64,000 nucleotides of DNA from Isobaculum melis. GTDB taxonomy: Bacteria; Bacillota; Bacilli; Lactobacillales; Carnobacteriaceae. This document shows, in pieces, positions 34,396-45,000 of this stretch. Positions within the stretch are counted from its first letter, which is position 1, and each line of letters begins with the position of its first letter. The notes beneath the pieces are model-generated. The model did no database searches. It was not told where the DNA came from and saw only the letters and a list, made by a program, of their open reading frames with translations. Location: positions 248,001-312,000 of the forward strand of contig NZ_FOHA01000002.1 of NCBI RefSeq assembly GCF_900111355.1, in the 5' to 3' direction. The position numbers and the translations under genes were made by a program.

Positions 34396-36285
34396 TTAAC
34401 GAATCACTTTCATCACTTGCTCACCTGGCTCAGCAAGGGTTTTGGTTAAGGTAATAATATCTCCAAAATCTGCTGAATTTGTCACAACAACTGGTGTAAT
34501 GGTTGGATAGCCTTTTTCTGCAATTTTTTCTAAGTCAAATTGAATTAATAAATCCCCAGCTTGGACTTTTTGTCCTTTTCCCACAAGGTATTCATAGCCT
34601 TCACCATTTAATTGAACCGTATCAATACCAATATGAATCAACAGCTCAACACCTGATTCACTGGTTAAACCAATGGCATGCTTTGAATCAAAAACAGCTG
34701 TAATGGTTCCTGCTACTGGTGCATAAACTTTTCCTTCAACTGGTTTTACAGCAAAGCCTTTGCCTAAAATTTCTTCTGAAAACATGCCATCCTCAACAGC
34801 TGAAAGAGCCACAATTTCTCCTTTAATAGGAGCAGTAACCTCTACGATTTCGCCACTAATAGCGGATGTTGTTGGTGTTGTTGCTTCATCTTTGGTTGTT
34901 GCTTGTTCTTCTTCTGTAACTGGATCTTTATAAAGCATATAAGAAAGGGCAAATGAAATCACAATACTAATTGCTGCACCAATACAGGCAAAGTATAAAT
35001 GTTGTAAGGTATCATCCCCAATATAGCTTGGTAATGTAATTAAGCCTGGTGAACCACCTGTAAAGTTTTTTACTTTTGTTAGCCCCATGAATAGACCACC
35101 AAGTCCGCCACCAATCATAGCTGCATATAAAGGCGTTTTATATTTCAAGTTAACCCCATATAAAGCTGGCTCAGTAATCCCAAATAAACCTGTCAAACCT
35201 GCTGAAGAGGCCATTTGTTTAATAGAAGAATTTTTACTCTTGAAACCAACAGCCATTGCTGCTGCACCTTGACCAACATTTGATGCTAACATTCCTGGAT
35301 AAATCACAGTATCATAACCATTTGTGATACGGTTGTTAATCCCAATTGGCACAAGACCATAGTGAGTACCTGTTGCAACAAATAATGGTGTTAGGCCACC
35401 AATTAAAGTTGGGACTAACCAAGGACTGAAGTTTTCTAGCGCTTTAATTCCGTTTGAAATCGCATCACTAATCAAGTAACCAAAAGGTCCAATTACAACT
35501 AATGAAACAGTTCCCACAATCGCAATCGTAATCAATGGTTTACTAAAGAATTTAATGACTTTAGGTGATACTTTGTCTGCAATGGGTTCTACATAAGACA
35601 TAAACCAAACAGATAAGATGATTGGAATAACAGAAGAGCCATAGGTTACAGGAGAAATTGGCATCCCAAAGAGATGAATCCCACCTTCGCCTGCTTCTTT
35701 AATTGCAGCAACCATACCTGTAAAGTTTGGATGGAGTAAAATTCCGCCAACCATCATCGCTAAATACATATTGGTTTTGAATTTTTGTGCGGAAGAGGCT
35801 GCTAAAAGAATTGGCAAGAAATAAAAGGCTGCATCTGCCATAAAGTCAATAATAATATAGGTTTGACTTAGTTTATCAATCGCATTGAAAACCACTAATA
35901 GTGAAAGAACCGCCTTTAACATCCCTGCTGCTGTAATCGCTGGCAAGATTGGCGTAAAAATTCCTGTAATGGTATCAATAATTCTTGATCCCACACCACG
36001 TTCATCTTTCTCATTTGAACTGCTTTGTTCACCATCTAGTGCTGGGATTTCTTTGACGATTTCTTTATAGACACTGCCAACATCGCTACCAATAATGACT
36101 TGGTATTGACCCCCTTTTGAAACAACACCCATGACACCTGCTGTATTTTTGATGTCATCGGTTAAGGCTTTGTCTTCATTTTTTAAGTTAAAACGTAGTC
36201 TTGTGGCACAGTGTGTTAAGCCACTAACATTCTGCTGACCACCTATTTTTTCAATAATGGTTTGTGCTAATTCTTGATAATTCAT
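34396..36285 (-). CDS. bglP: Beta-glucoside PTS permease EIIBCA, second copy
   Basis: A 629-residue protein: EIIB (phospho-Cys in GLTHCATRLRF near residue 26), EIIC (about residues 105-460; GLFGITEPALYGVNL near 350), a Thr/Glu-rich linker, and EIIA (about 500-629; active His in LIHIGIDTVQLNG near 560). ATG 36285 follows AGGAGG at nine bases. Preceded by its own RAT and terminator, so its expression is set by the adjacent antiterminator. Clearly a paralogue of the 24.1-25.9 kb permease, but too divergent to be a recent duplicate. Confidence 0.93.
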   Translation of the reverse strand: MNYQELAQTIIEKIGGQQNVSGLTHCATRLRFNLKNEDKALTDDIKNTAGVMGVVSKGGQYQVIIGSDVGSVYKEIVKEIPALDGEQSSSNEKDERGVGSRIIDTITGIFTPILPAITAAGMLKAVLSLLVVFNAIDKLSQTYIIIDFMADAAFYFLPILLAASSAQKFKTNMYLAMMVGGILLHPNFTGMVAAIKEAGEGGIHLFGMPISPVTYGSSVIPIILSVWFMSYVEPIADKVSPKVIKFFSKPLITIAIVGTVSLVVIGPFGYLISDAISNGIKALENFSPWLVPTLIGGLTPLFVATGTHYGLVPIGINNRITNGYDTVIYPGMLASNVGQGAAAMAVGFKSKNSSIKQMASSAGLTGLFGITEPALYGVNLKYKTPLYAAMIGGGLGGLFMGLTKVKNFTGGSPGLITLPSYIGDDTLQHLYFACIGAAISIVISFALSYMLYKDPVTEEEQATTKDEATTPTTSAISGEIVEVTAPIKGEIVALSAVEDGMFSEEILGKGFAVKPVEGKVYAPVAGTITAVFDSKHAIGLTSESGVELLIHIGIDTVQLNGEGYEYLVGKGQKVQAGDLLIQFDLEKIAEKGYPTITPVVVTNSADFGDIITLTKTLAEPGEQVMKVIR

Positions 36286-36319
36286 TGATTGATTCCTCCT
36301 AATTTTTATCATTTTTCAT

Positions 36320-36368
36320 AAAAAAATACCTAAGAAGCCTCTCATTTAAAAAGAGGTTTTCTTAGGTA
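36320..36368 (-). terminator. Leader terminator of second bglP
   Basis: On the minus strand ACCTAAGAAAACCTCT pairs with AGAGGCTTCTTAGGT, followed by T7. Its 5' arm overlaps the 3' end of the RAT. Confidence 0.87.
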
Positions 36369-36395
36369 TAGCCTGCTCATCGGCAGTAACAATCC
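36365..36395 (-). promoter_or_regulatory. RAT between antiterminator and second bglP
   Basis: Minus-strand RNA reads GGATTGTTACTGCCGATGAG then CAGGCTATACC, an excellent match to the BglG/LicT-type target; it begins right after the antiterminator stop codon. Confidence 0.9.
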
Positions 36396-37232
36396 TTATT
36401 TGTTGGTAATTCTTCTAATATGAATGGTGAGATAAATCATCTCATCTTCTTTTAATTCACGTCCAAATTCTTTGGCAATATAATCACGAATTTTTAACGC
36501 ACAAAGGTATTCTTCTTGATACTTTTCTTTTAACATAAATAGGAAGCCTTCATCCTTGTCTTTATCTAGCTCAATGCCACTAAAAAGGCGCTGAACAAAA
36601 AACTTAAGGTGCGTGATAAAACGTTCATAGTTTAAAGAGTATTCATCTAAATCCGTTTTATAGTGGTACTTAATAATATTAATAATTTTTTGAATCACTT
36701 TTGTCATTTCAGAAACTTGACTAACTTGTGATAGGTCTAGTTCTGCATTGACAATATGCAACGCAATGAAACCGGCTTCATCTTCTGGCAAAGTAATGCC
36801 AAGTCGATTGGAAATCATATTTAAGGCTTCTTTTCCAATTAAATATTCATGATTATAAAATCGTTTAATTTCCCAAAGCAATGCGTTTCTAACAGGCAAG
36901 CCATGCTGCTGTCGTTCGATTGCATAATCAATGTGATCCGTTAAGGTTAAGTAGATATTTTCATTGAGTTTTTTGCCTAAAGAGACTTTTGCAAAACTAA
37001 TAATTTCATTGGCTACTTGTACATGCTCTAATTGAACATTTTCTAATAGCTGTGTCAGCTTATTGGTACTCATTTCCTTATTACTAGTATAGACTTTTTC
37101 AATCAAGGTATCATCAATGAGATCTCCTACTTTTTTCTTAAAGCCAATGCCTTTCCCCATTACCAGAACTTCATGCTGGCTGTCATCAAGGGATTTAACG
37201 ATATTGTTATTGATTACTTTTTTTACTTCCAT
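36396..37232 (-). CDS. BglG/LicT-family transcription antiterminator, second copy
   Basis: A 278-residue protein with the CAT domain (MEVKKVINNNIVKSLDDSQHEVLVMGKGIGFKKK, residues 1-56), PRD1 (LTDHIDYAIERQQHG near 100; His candidates at the DH pair) and PRD2 (about 175-278; ending IYLTIHIRRITNK). It should bind the RAT at 36365-36395 ahead of bglP, and perhaps the RAT-like sequence at 37295-37325 in its own leader. Confidence 0.92.
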   Translation of the reverse strand: MEVKKVINNNIVKSLDDSQHEVLVMGKGIGFKKKVGDLIDDTLIEKVYTSNKEMSTNKLTQLLENVQLEHVQVANEIISFAKVSLGKKLNENIYLTLTDHIDYAIERQQHGLPVRNALLWEIKRFYNHEYLIGKEALNMISNRLGITLPEDEAGFIALHIVNAELDLSQVSQVSEMTKVIQKIINIIKYHYKTDLDEYSLNYERFITHLKFFVQRLFSGIELDKDKDEGFLFMLKEKYQEEYLCALKIRDYIAKEFGRELKEDEMIYLTIHIRRITNK

Positions 37233-37294
37233 ACATTCTATCTCCTCAATGTGAGATTAAACCAGCTAGCTAACAGAATCATACGATTTAAATT

Positions 37295-37325
37295 AAGTAT
37301 AGCCTGAAAAGTACAGTAACAATCT
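37295..37325 (-). promoter_or_regulatory. RAT-like sequence in leader of second antiterminator gene
   Basis: Minus-strand RNA reads AGATTGTTACTGTACTTTTC then AGGCTATACTT, matching the RAT at 36365-36395 over GATTGTTACTG and CAGGCTATAC. No stable terminator stem with a T run follows before the ATG, which is unusual. Confidence 0.7.
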
Positions 37326-37338
37326 TAATTCAATAACC

Positions 37339-37367
37339 ATTAAAGCATGAATGTAAACGGTTGTCAA
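37339..37367 (-). promoter_or_regulatory. Promoter of second antiterminator gene
   Basis: Minus strand TTGACA (37367-37362), 17-base spacer, TTTAAT (37344-37339). A cre-like TGTAAACG-GTTGTCA overlaps the -35 and spacer (37352-37366) but is one base too long for the strict consensus, so CcpA control is less certain here. Confidence 0.68.
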
Positions 37368-37714
37368 TAAAGGAAAAGTTAGTTTTCGTTTGCGCTTTCA
37401 TTTAACCAAAACTTTATGCAACAATTTTATTATCTTTTAAAATAAGGCGTTCCTTCATGCTAAAAAAAATTTTTCAGTTATTGGTTGTTTTGTGAGTACT
37501 TTATATGTTTACTTTTCTATATTTTCTGTTATGTTTTTAGGTCTGACAAGTTATGCCTCAATTTACCTATTACATTTTCGTTTTTCAAAATTAATCAGTT
37601 ACTTTTGTTTATCATCATTTTCTTGAGAAATCATCTATTTAGTTACCTGTTATTTTTCATCGGATAGTAGATGATTTTAGATACCATTGCTATATGGTTT
37701 CTTCTCACTAGCTA
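37368..37714. other. Non-coding AT-rich gap
   Basis: About 350 bases with no supported gene; the open frames here have low-complexity hydrophobic translations and no ribosome site. The one structured element is a perfect 10-bp inverted repeat, AAATCATCTA (37628-37637) and TAGATGATTT (37668-37677), with a 30-base loop of no known role. Confidence 0.55.
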
Positions 37715-37757
37715 CAAAAAAATTGCCTACACAATCTAATGTGTAAGCAATTTTTTA
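37715..37757. terminator. Terminator of second GH1 gene
   Basis: AAAAAATTGCCTACACA pairs with TGTGTAAGCAATTTTTT (one mismatch) around a short loop, with T6 on both strands. It ends just before the glycosidase stop. Confidence 0.88.
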
Positions 37758-37759
37758 TG

Positions 37760-39277
<1,518 letters not shown>

Positions 39278-39298
39278 CTATATTTATTCTAACATGAA

Positions 39299-39312
39299 TG
39301 AAATCGTTTTAA
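39299..39312. promoter_or_regulatory. Near-consensus cre site upstream of second bglA
   Basis: TGAAATCGTTTTAA matches 13 of 14 positions of the CcpA consensus. It lies about 75 bases before the leftward glycosidase start, next to TGTTAGAAT, a possible extended -10 on the minus strand. Confidence 0.55.
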
Positions 39313-39447
39313 CTAGTTTGTTTTAATTTTTATCCTTGATTCATGAAAGCAGCATCAAAGGTCTTGTTTATGATACAATTTAGCTAAACATAAAATGATG
39401 CGTTTTTAGTCATAAAATAAAGAGATTTAAGAGAGGAGAGGAACAAT

Positions 39448-40869
39448 ATGATCTCCGTCATGTGGTTTCGACAAGATTTAAGATTAGAAGACAATACTGC
39501 TTTAAAAAAAGCTTTTGATGATCCCAATGAACTGATTCTTTTATTTCAAGTAAATCCTTCTCAGTTTTTAGAAAATAGTTTGAATCATCAGGCTTTTTTT
39601 CAAAGTGTTGCCCACTTTCAAAAAGAAGTGAATAAACCTTTCCATTTACAGATTCTGTATGGTGATGTTTTGATGTGTTTTAATCAACTAAAAAAAGCTT
39701 TACCCAATTGGAATACAGTTTACTTTAACCAAAATCACTGTGGTTCTGGACATGAGCGTGATCAAATGATGCGCCATTTTTTTAAAGAGAAACAGATATC
39801 GGTCGTATCTTGTGCCGATCATCAGCTTCATGCTGCGGATGAAATCAAAACGAAAACAAACGATGATTATAAGGTATTTACCCCTTATTACAATCAATGG
39901 ATCCAGCGAATAAAAGCAGCGCCTATCAAAGTTGACTTAAAAAAAGACAACGTCATCAAAGAGGTTTTATTTCCTGAAGATGAAGAAAAATTTGCTCAGC
40001 TGATTCAAGCTCTTCCAAATAAAATCTACTATTTGGTTGGCAATCAAGCAGCGCATCAACAGCTTGAGCTTTTTCTATCACAACACCTTGTTGATTATCA
40101 AATTGCTAGAGATTTTCCAATCCAAAATAAAACTAGTCAATTATCTCCTTATCTTAGAACAGGAGAAATCTCCATTCGTACGATTTGGCAACGTCTAAAA
40201 GAACAGCCTGCTAGCGAAGGAAAAGAAACATTTATCAAAGAATTATGTTGGCGCGATTTTTACAACATGATTTACGCAGCTCATCCTCAACAAAAAGATC
40301 AACCAATTCAAGAAGCATTTACTTTTATTCATTGGGAAAATAATCCGATAGATTTTGACAGTTGGAAAGCTGGAAAAACGGGTTATCCCATTGTAGATGC
40401 AGCCATGAGGCAGTTGAATGAAACAGGTTGGATGCATAACCGCTTGAGAATGATTGTTGCTTCATTTTTGACAAAGGACTTATTAATTGATTGGCGCTGG
40501 GGAGAAAAATACTTTCAGCAAATGTTGATTGATTATGAACCTGCTAGTAATATTGGTGGCTGGCAATGGGCTGCTTCAACGGGAACAGATGCCGTGCCGT
40601 ATTTTAGAATCTTTAATCCATCCCTTCAATCAAAAAAATTTGACGCTAAGGGAGAGTTTATTCGTAAATTTGTCCCTGAATTAGAAAAGCTACCACCTGC
40701 CTTTATTCATGAGCCTCAAAAAATGACTGGTAATGAGCAACAAAAATATGGTATTTTTTTAGGAGAAACCTATCCTAACCCTATCGTCAATCATCAAGAA
40801 GCCAGAAAAAAAGCCATTGCGCGTTATGAGTTAAGTAAAGAATTATTTCAAGAACAACAAAAGTTTTAG
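39448..40869 (+). CDS. phr: Deoxyribodipyrimidine photolyase
   Basis: A 473-residue class I photolyase of the cryptochrome family that repairs cyclobutane pyrimidine dimers with light. The N-terminal Rossmann domain binds an antenna pigment (MWFRQDLRLEDN near residues 5-16); the helical FAD domain contains ELCWRDFYNMI near 265-275, the MHNRLRMIVASFLTKDLLIDWRWGE core near 333-357 and the C-terminal ASTGTDAVPYFRIFNPSLQSKKFD near 380-402, with the Trp electron chain residues. AGAGGAGAGG precedes the ATG. Single gene. Confidence 0.95.
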   Translation: MISVMWFRQDLRLEDNTALKKAFDDPNELILLFQVNPSQFLENSLNHQAFFQSVAHFQKEVNKPFHLQILYGDVLMCFNQLKKALPNWNTVYFNQNHCGSGHERDQMMRHFFKEKQISVVSCADHQLHAADEIKTKTNDDYKVFTPYYNQWIQRIKAAPIKVDLKKDNVIKEVLFPEDEEKFAQLIQALPNKIYYLVGNQAAHQQLELFLSQHLVDYQIARDFPIQNKTSQLSPYLRTGEISIRTIWQRLKEQPASEGKETFIKELCWRDFYNMIYAAHPQQKDQPIQEAFTFIHWENNPIDFDSWKAGKTGYPIVDAAMRQLNETGWMHNRLRMIVASFLTKDLLIDWRWGEKYFQQMLIDYEPASNIGGWQWAASTGTDAVPYFRIFNPSLQSKKFDAKGEFIRKFVPELEKLPPAFIHEPQKMTGNEQQKYGIFLGETYPNPIVNHQEARKKAIARYELSKELFQEQQKF

Positions 40870-40978
40870 TAAATAAAGTAATTTTCAAATAAAAGCTAGT
40901 GAGAAAATATTTCATTATCAAAAATATAAAAGTACAGATATACAGGATTATCAAAATGCTTTAGTTTTAAGAAATGAT

Positions 40979-41326
40979 TTGCTCAGAATTCCTATTGATA
41001 AATCCATTTATGATGAAGATTTGGATATAGAAAAGGAGAACGATTTTTATGGCGTGTTTCAAGCTGACAAATTAATTGGAACGCTTAGTTTTTTTGAAGA
41101 AGAACCAAGGGTTGCTCACTTAACAGCATTTGTTATTCATCAGTCATTTCAAAGAATGGGTTTAGGAAAAGAATTGGTGAAATTTCTAGTAGCAGATTTG
41201 CATCAACAAGGGTATTTAAAACTTCATGTTGATACTCGCGCAGAGGCTAAAATATTTTATCAAAAATGTGGTTTTCCAGTGGTTGAAGGGCCTATTTTGA
41301 ATAAAAAGTTGAAGATTATAAAATGA
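40979..41326 (+). CDS. GNAT N-acetyltransferase, 5' end unclear
   Basis: The frame encodes a GNAT fold: acetyl-CoA loop QRMGLGKELV near residue 58 and the C-terminal KIFYQKCGFPVVEGP. From the TTG at 40979 it is only 115 residues. The same frame is open back to 40877 and its translation (QDYQNALVLRNDLLRIPI) reads like the missing strand 1-helix 1 of the family, but contains no ATG, GTG or TTG. An ATA at 40907 lies where a start would be expected (139 residues, AGTGAG upstream). Either a rare start codon is used or the start has been lost by mutation. Confidence 0.65.
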   Translation: MLRIPIDKSIYDEDLDIEKENDFYGVFQADKLIGTLSFFEEEPRVAHLTAFVIHQSFQRMGLGKELVKFLVADLHQQGYLKLHVDTRAEAKIFYQKCGFPVVEGPILNKKLKIIK

Positions 41327-41399
41327 GTTTGCTATTGTAAAAAATGGATAGTCATTACCAATAAGCCTCCTCACATAATATATTTATACAGGAGGAAAA

Positions 41400-41600
41400 A
41401 TGAAAACATTTAAGCATATAGATGAATTAATCATTTATTTAGAAAAAAAATCACCTAATTTATGGTTATTTATCAACTCGATAGCTTTTGAAAATAAGCC
41501 AACAGAAACACCCATTTATCTCATTTCAAATGATGCATTTCTTGATTTCAAAAACTCATTTAAAACTATCTATTTGTCAGTGATTAAAAAATTATTTTAG
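41400..41600 (+). CDS. Small hypothetical protein, 66 residues
   Basis: A short frame with a good ribosome site (CAGGAGG, 7 bases before the ATG), 12 bases ahead of the next gene. The product is soluble with an aromatic-rich middle (NLWLFINSIAFENKP). I do not recognise a family. Likely cotranscribed with the EF-Tu-like gene. Confidence 0.55.
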   Translation: MKTFKHIDELIIYLEKKSPNLWLFINSIAFENKPTETPIYLISNDAFLDFKNSFKTIYLSVIKKLF

Positions 41601-41612
41601 AGGAGAGCATTT

Positions 41613-41924
41613 ATGTCTGAAGATATTGAAGCTAAAATTAGATTTCTTACCACAACTGAAGGTGGTCGTAAAACGCCTGTACGAAGTGGCTATCGGCCTG
41701 ACCATTTGGTTAAAGAAAATTATTTAACTTGTGGTCGACATACTTATCCTAAAGAATGGGTTGAATTAGGGACAACTATTTTGGGAACCATTAAATTTAT
41801 CGACCCTGAATCTTATCCCAATTCTTTAAGTATTGGGCAAAAATTATCTTTTCAAGAAGGAAATAAAATCGTTGGATATGCAGAAATTACCAGGATTTAT
41901 AACAAATTATTGAAAAAAGTGTGA
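41613..41924 (+). CDS. Stand-alone EF-Tu domain III-like protein
   Basis: A 103-residue protein that aligns by eye over its whole length with the C-terminal beta-barrel (domain III) of elongation factor Tu: IEAKIRFLTTTEGGRKTPVRSGYRP near residues 5-29 corresponds to [25 protein letters not shown], and the end matches the strand pattern FREGGRTVGAGVV. There is no GTPase domain. In EF-Tu this barrel contacts tRNA and EF-Ts. A regulatory or decoy role is inference. GAGGAGAG precedes the ATG. Confidence 0.78.
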   Translation: MSEDIEAKIRFLTTTEGGRKTPVRSGYRPDHLVKENYLTCGRHTYPKEWVELGTTILGTIKFIDPESYPNSLSIGQKLSFQEGNKIVGYAEITRIYNKLLKKV

Positions 41925-41951
41925 ACTTTAACTCATTCCATCCTACATTAT

Positions 41952-42051
41952 AAAAAAACTTATCAAGGCTTATGAGTCGACTCCCAAAAGTTAGACAAAA
42001 AATCTTACTTTTGAGGGTCATTACATTATGAAGCACTTGATAAGTTTTTTT
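41952..42051. terminator. Long-loop bidirectional terminator
   Basis: AAAAAAACTTATCAAGGCTT pairs with AAGC-A-CTTGATAAGTTTTTTT across a loop of about 60 bases. The loop is occupied by a second palindrome (41979-42019). A and T runs at the ends suit both converging genes; the stop of the exoprotein gene lies at its edge. Confidence 0.75.
41979..42019. repeat. Inverted repeat resembling joined IS3-family ends
   Basis: GACTCCCAAAAGTTAGA and TCTTACTTTTGAGGGTC form arms with 14 of 17 positions paired, separated by CAAAAAA. The arms look like IS150/IS3-type terminal repeats (TGACCCCCAAAAGTTAGACA and its complement) placed almost back to back, with no transposase between. It sits inside the loop of a terminator. 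Origin as an internally deleted element is inference. Confidence 0.5.
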
Positions 42052-45000
42052 ATTTTAATTCACCATAGTTATTATTTTGATAATCCCAACTGTACGGTCT
42101 CGGTAAATCAGGTTGAGTGGGCTCAATATAGAGGGTGAGCCAGATTTCATATGGGTCATCTCTTAGACTGTATTGATATTTTTGTTCTACTAATGCTGAA
42201 GCTTGATGTGGCACATCTTTATCACTCACAACATAGCCTTTATAACGATAATACTCTGGCACAATTAAGTTAAAGTCGATGTTATATCCTGTGTTGCTTT
42301 GGTCAAAATCAATCTTACTTGTTGTATACGCTGGTTCAGTTGTATCTATCTTGGATGTAATGGTTAAGTTCGCTTCATGTGGCGCACCATAAATTAGCTT
42401 TAAATAGCCTTTACTTGGAATGGGTAGTTCAGCTGATTGACTTAATATCACTTGTCTAGTATGCAATAGGATTTCTGCATATAGTGTCACATCAGGTTTA
42501 GTACTAGTTGTGCCCCTATCCCATGTAAAAGAAATCTTAGGCTGGACAACACTTGGTTTTTGCGCCCCTGTGATGACTTCTAAATTGTTGATGGTTAATC
42601 CTGCCGTCTTGTTTTTGTCTGCAATTGCAGGAAGGACTGTGTCTGTTTCATGCGTATTGTCATAGTAACTGTAAACTTCCACGTTACTATGATTGTAAAC
42701 ATTATCCATGCTTTCATGTTTAGCCGATTGTAAAGGTAAAGGGTAATCATCTGCATAAATCACAATGCCTGTATCTTTATCTACAACAGTATTTTTAGTC
42801 ATAACGAAAACCCAAACGCGGTTCGTTACTTTGATTGGTTCACTACCACTGCCTACCCAACTGCCGCCACCAGTTCCAGAACCGCCTGGATCTAAAGGAT
42901 CATCGTCCCCAGGTTCAACCTGTCCGGGGCCTCCAATTGAACCGGAATTCGGCACAACTTCAATCGTCACATCCACTGGATAAGGTTTAGCTTCTGTTGC
43001 ATTTTGTAAATCTGCTAGTTGCTGTTGATTGACTGTAACTTTATCTGAAAGTTGCTGTTTTTTTCCATCCTCATAGATTTCGTGAGTCACTTCATTCCAG
43101 CTCATCGTTTCTGCCAATTCTTTGAAAGTAGCTTCATCTGGAATAGCTGTTTGAACATCTTTGAGTAGGACACTAAAGTTTTGAGCATCGAAATAGACTT
43201 CTTCTTGTTTGATAGTTTGATTGGTAATATTATGAATACTAACACTTTTAGATGTAACATTTTCAGTTGAATCAGCAATAAAATAAGTCACATTGTTTGG
43301 CCCTGGTTTATTTTCTGTATAACCTAATTTTTTCCAATCTATTGCTGCATATTTTCCATCTTTTAATGTCTTCGGATTCCGATTCACTCTTTTTTTCAAA
43401 AAATCCCTATCTAAATTTGCACCATTTGGATCTAAATCATAGCTATCAAAAACAGTTACTCCTTCAAACAACTTTTCTTCTACATTTTCATTACTTAAGT
43501 TAATCACTTTTTGAGGCAAAACAGTTAATAAAGGAGAAAAATCATTTGATCTCAAATATGAACCAAAATAGGCATTTCCAGTATTACCTGGTAATTTATC
43601 TTGCCAACCATAGCTAGGTTCGTTAGAAAATGTCTTTGAATTAGTAACCCCTGAAACAATGTACTTATCTTCTGTAGCAATTAAATTGTTTACAGAAATT
43701 CCCATTCCATCTTCTATTTTAGCGTATTGCTTAGACAAAATATTAAAATTATCATCTAAAAGTCCATAAAAAATACCCGAGTTATATCCTTTAAATTCAT
43801 CTACAGCTTTACTCGTATAAGCAAAGTAATTATAAAACTTATTTCCATCAGTTTCATGAGAATAAACGAAGTTCATGTATAGGCCTGGTGACCATTTCTT
43901 TTCTGCTTTAAATACTGGTTTTTCTCCTGAGACATCAATACTAAATAGGGTAGTCGGTTGTTCTCCTGATAAATCAGAGCCAATGTAATAAGCTTTGGAT
44001 TTTGTGGTTAAATTGGGAAGCAATTGATATTGCGCATTTTTATATCGTATATCAAACATGATAGCTTCATCTACATAAGAACCATCTTCATTGAATAAAT
44101 AAGCTGAAATATGAGACTTTTGTAAATTTTCACCTGCGTATAAAGAAGTTAAGTAATATGACTGACCATTTTTGCCAAATAACTTAACTACATTAGAAAA
44201 TGGACTGAATTCTCTATAACCTTTTTTATTAAATTTCAAAACTACTTCCTTTGTATCTAAACTCCATTTAAAATGCCCAGTTTCTGGATCAATTGCAAAG
44301 GTATTGATCACATAATTTCTATTCTGTGGGCCATTATAATCCCCCTCTGAAGGTATAGAAGTTGCTTGAGATAAACTAACAAACTCATCTGTATTGTATA
44401 ACTTACTTGAAGCAAAAATATTATTGATATTGTAAAATATATCATTTGGAGTACGCCTTTTTATATTTTCATCTGAATAGTTATCCATTACTATTTTTCC
44501 ATCATTATCAATTGTAAAATTAACTTCTTTTAATCGCTCCACAGATTGACCGGCTGGAATTTCATTTTGTGATGTATAAACTAATGTAACATCATTTTCT
44601 GAAACCTCAAAAATTCCAGAGTATGTTGTATTTCCTGTATCAAAATTTAACGAGACATCATTTGGGTTGGTACTTTTCCCAAGCATTTGATCCTTTCTAT
44701 AAATCATAGGTGCAATTGTATCTGTTAATTCACCTTCATCGTTAAAGACGTTAATCCAAAATCCTGAATAACTTCCTATATTATTATCAAGTCTCGAGAC
44801 AACAAATACATTGTGACCATTCGTTGTTCGTTTCATGCCAAAAACCCTTTCTTGCTTTTGTGTGCTAATAGAAGCTAAATTCAACTTTTTCAGACCATTT
44901 AGAGAGGCTTCATTTTGCCAGTAATTTTGATACTCAGGTGCTAGGAGCGAACCTTCTACATCATTGCCTTTTTTCATAGCATCTTTTGGTACTGTAAATT

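Noticed and set aside
37295-37325. Transcription terminator paired with the upstream RAT-like sequence
   Set aside because: I could find only a four-base pairing and no T run before the antiterminator start.
37485-37667. 60-residue plus-strand open frame in the gap before the second bglA
   Set aside because: Low-complexity Phe/Leu/Ile-rich product, no ribosome site, and the region reads as AT-rich intergenic DNA.
41979-42019. An intact insertion sequence
   Set aside because: Only two short arms seven bases apart are present; there is no transposase frame nearby.
42765-42983. Pro/Gly-rich open frame on the plus strand
   Set aside because: It is the complement of the Gly/Pro-rich linker of the exported protein and has no ribosome site.
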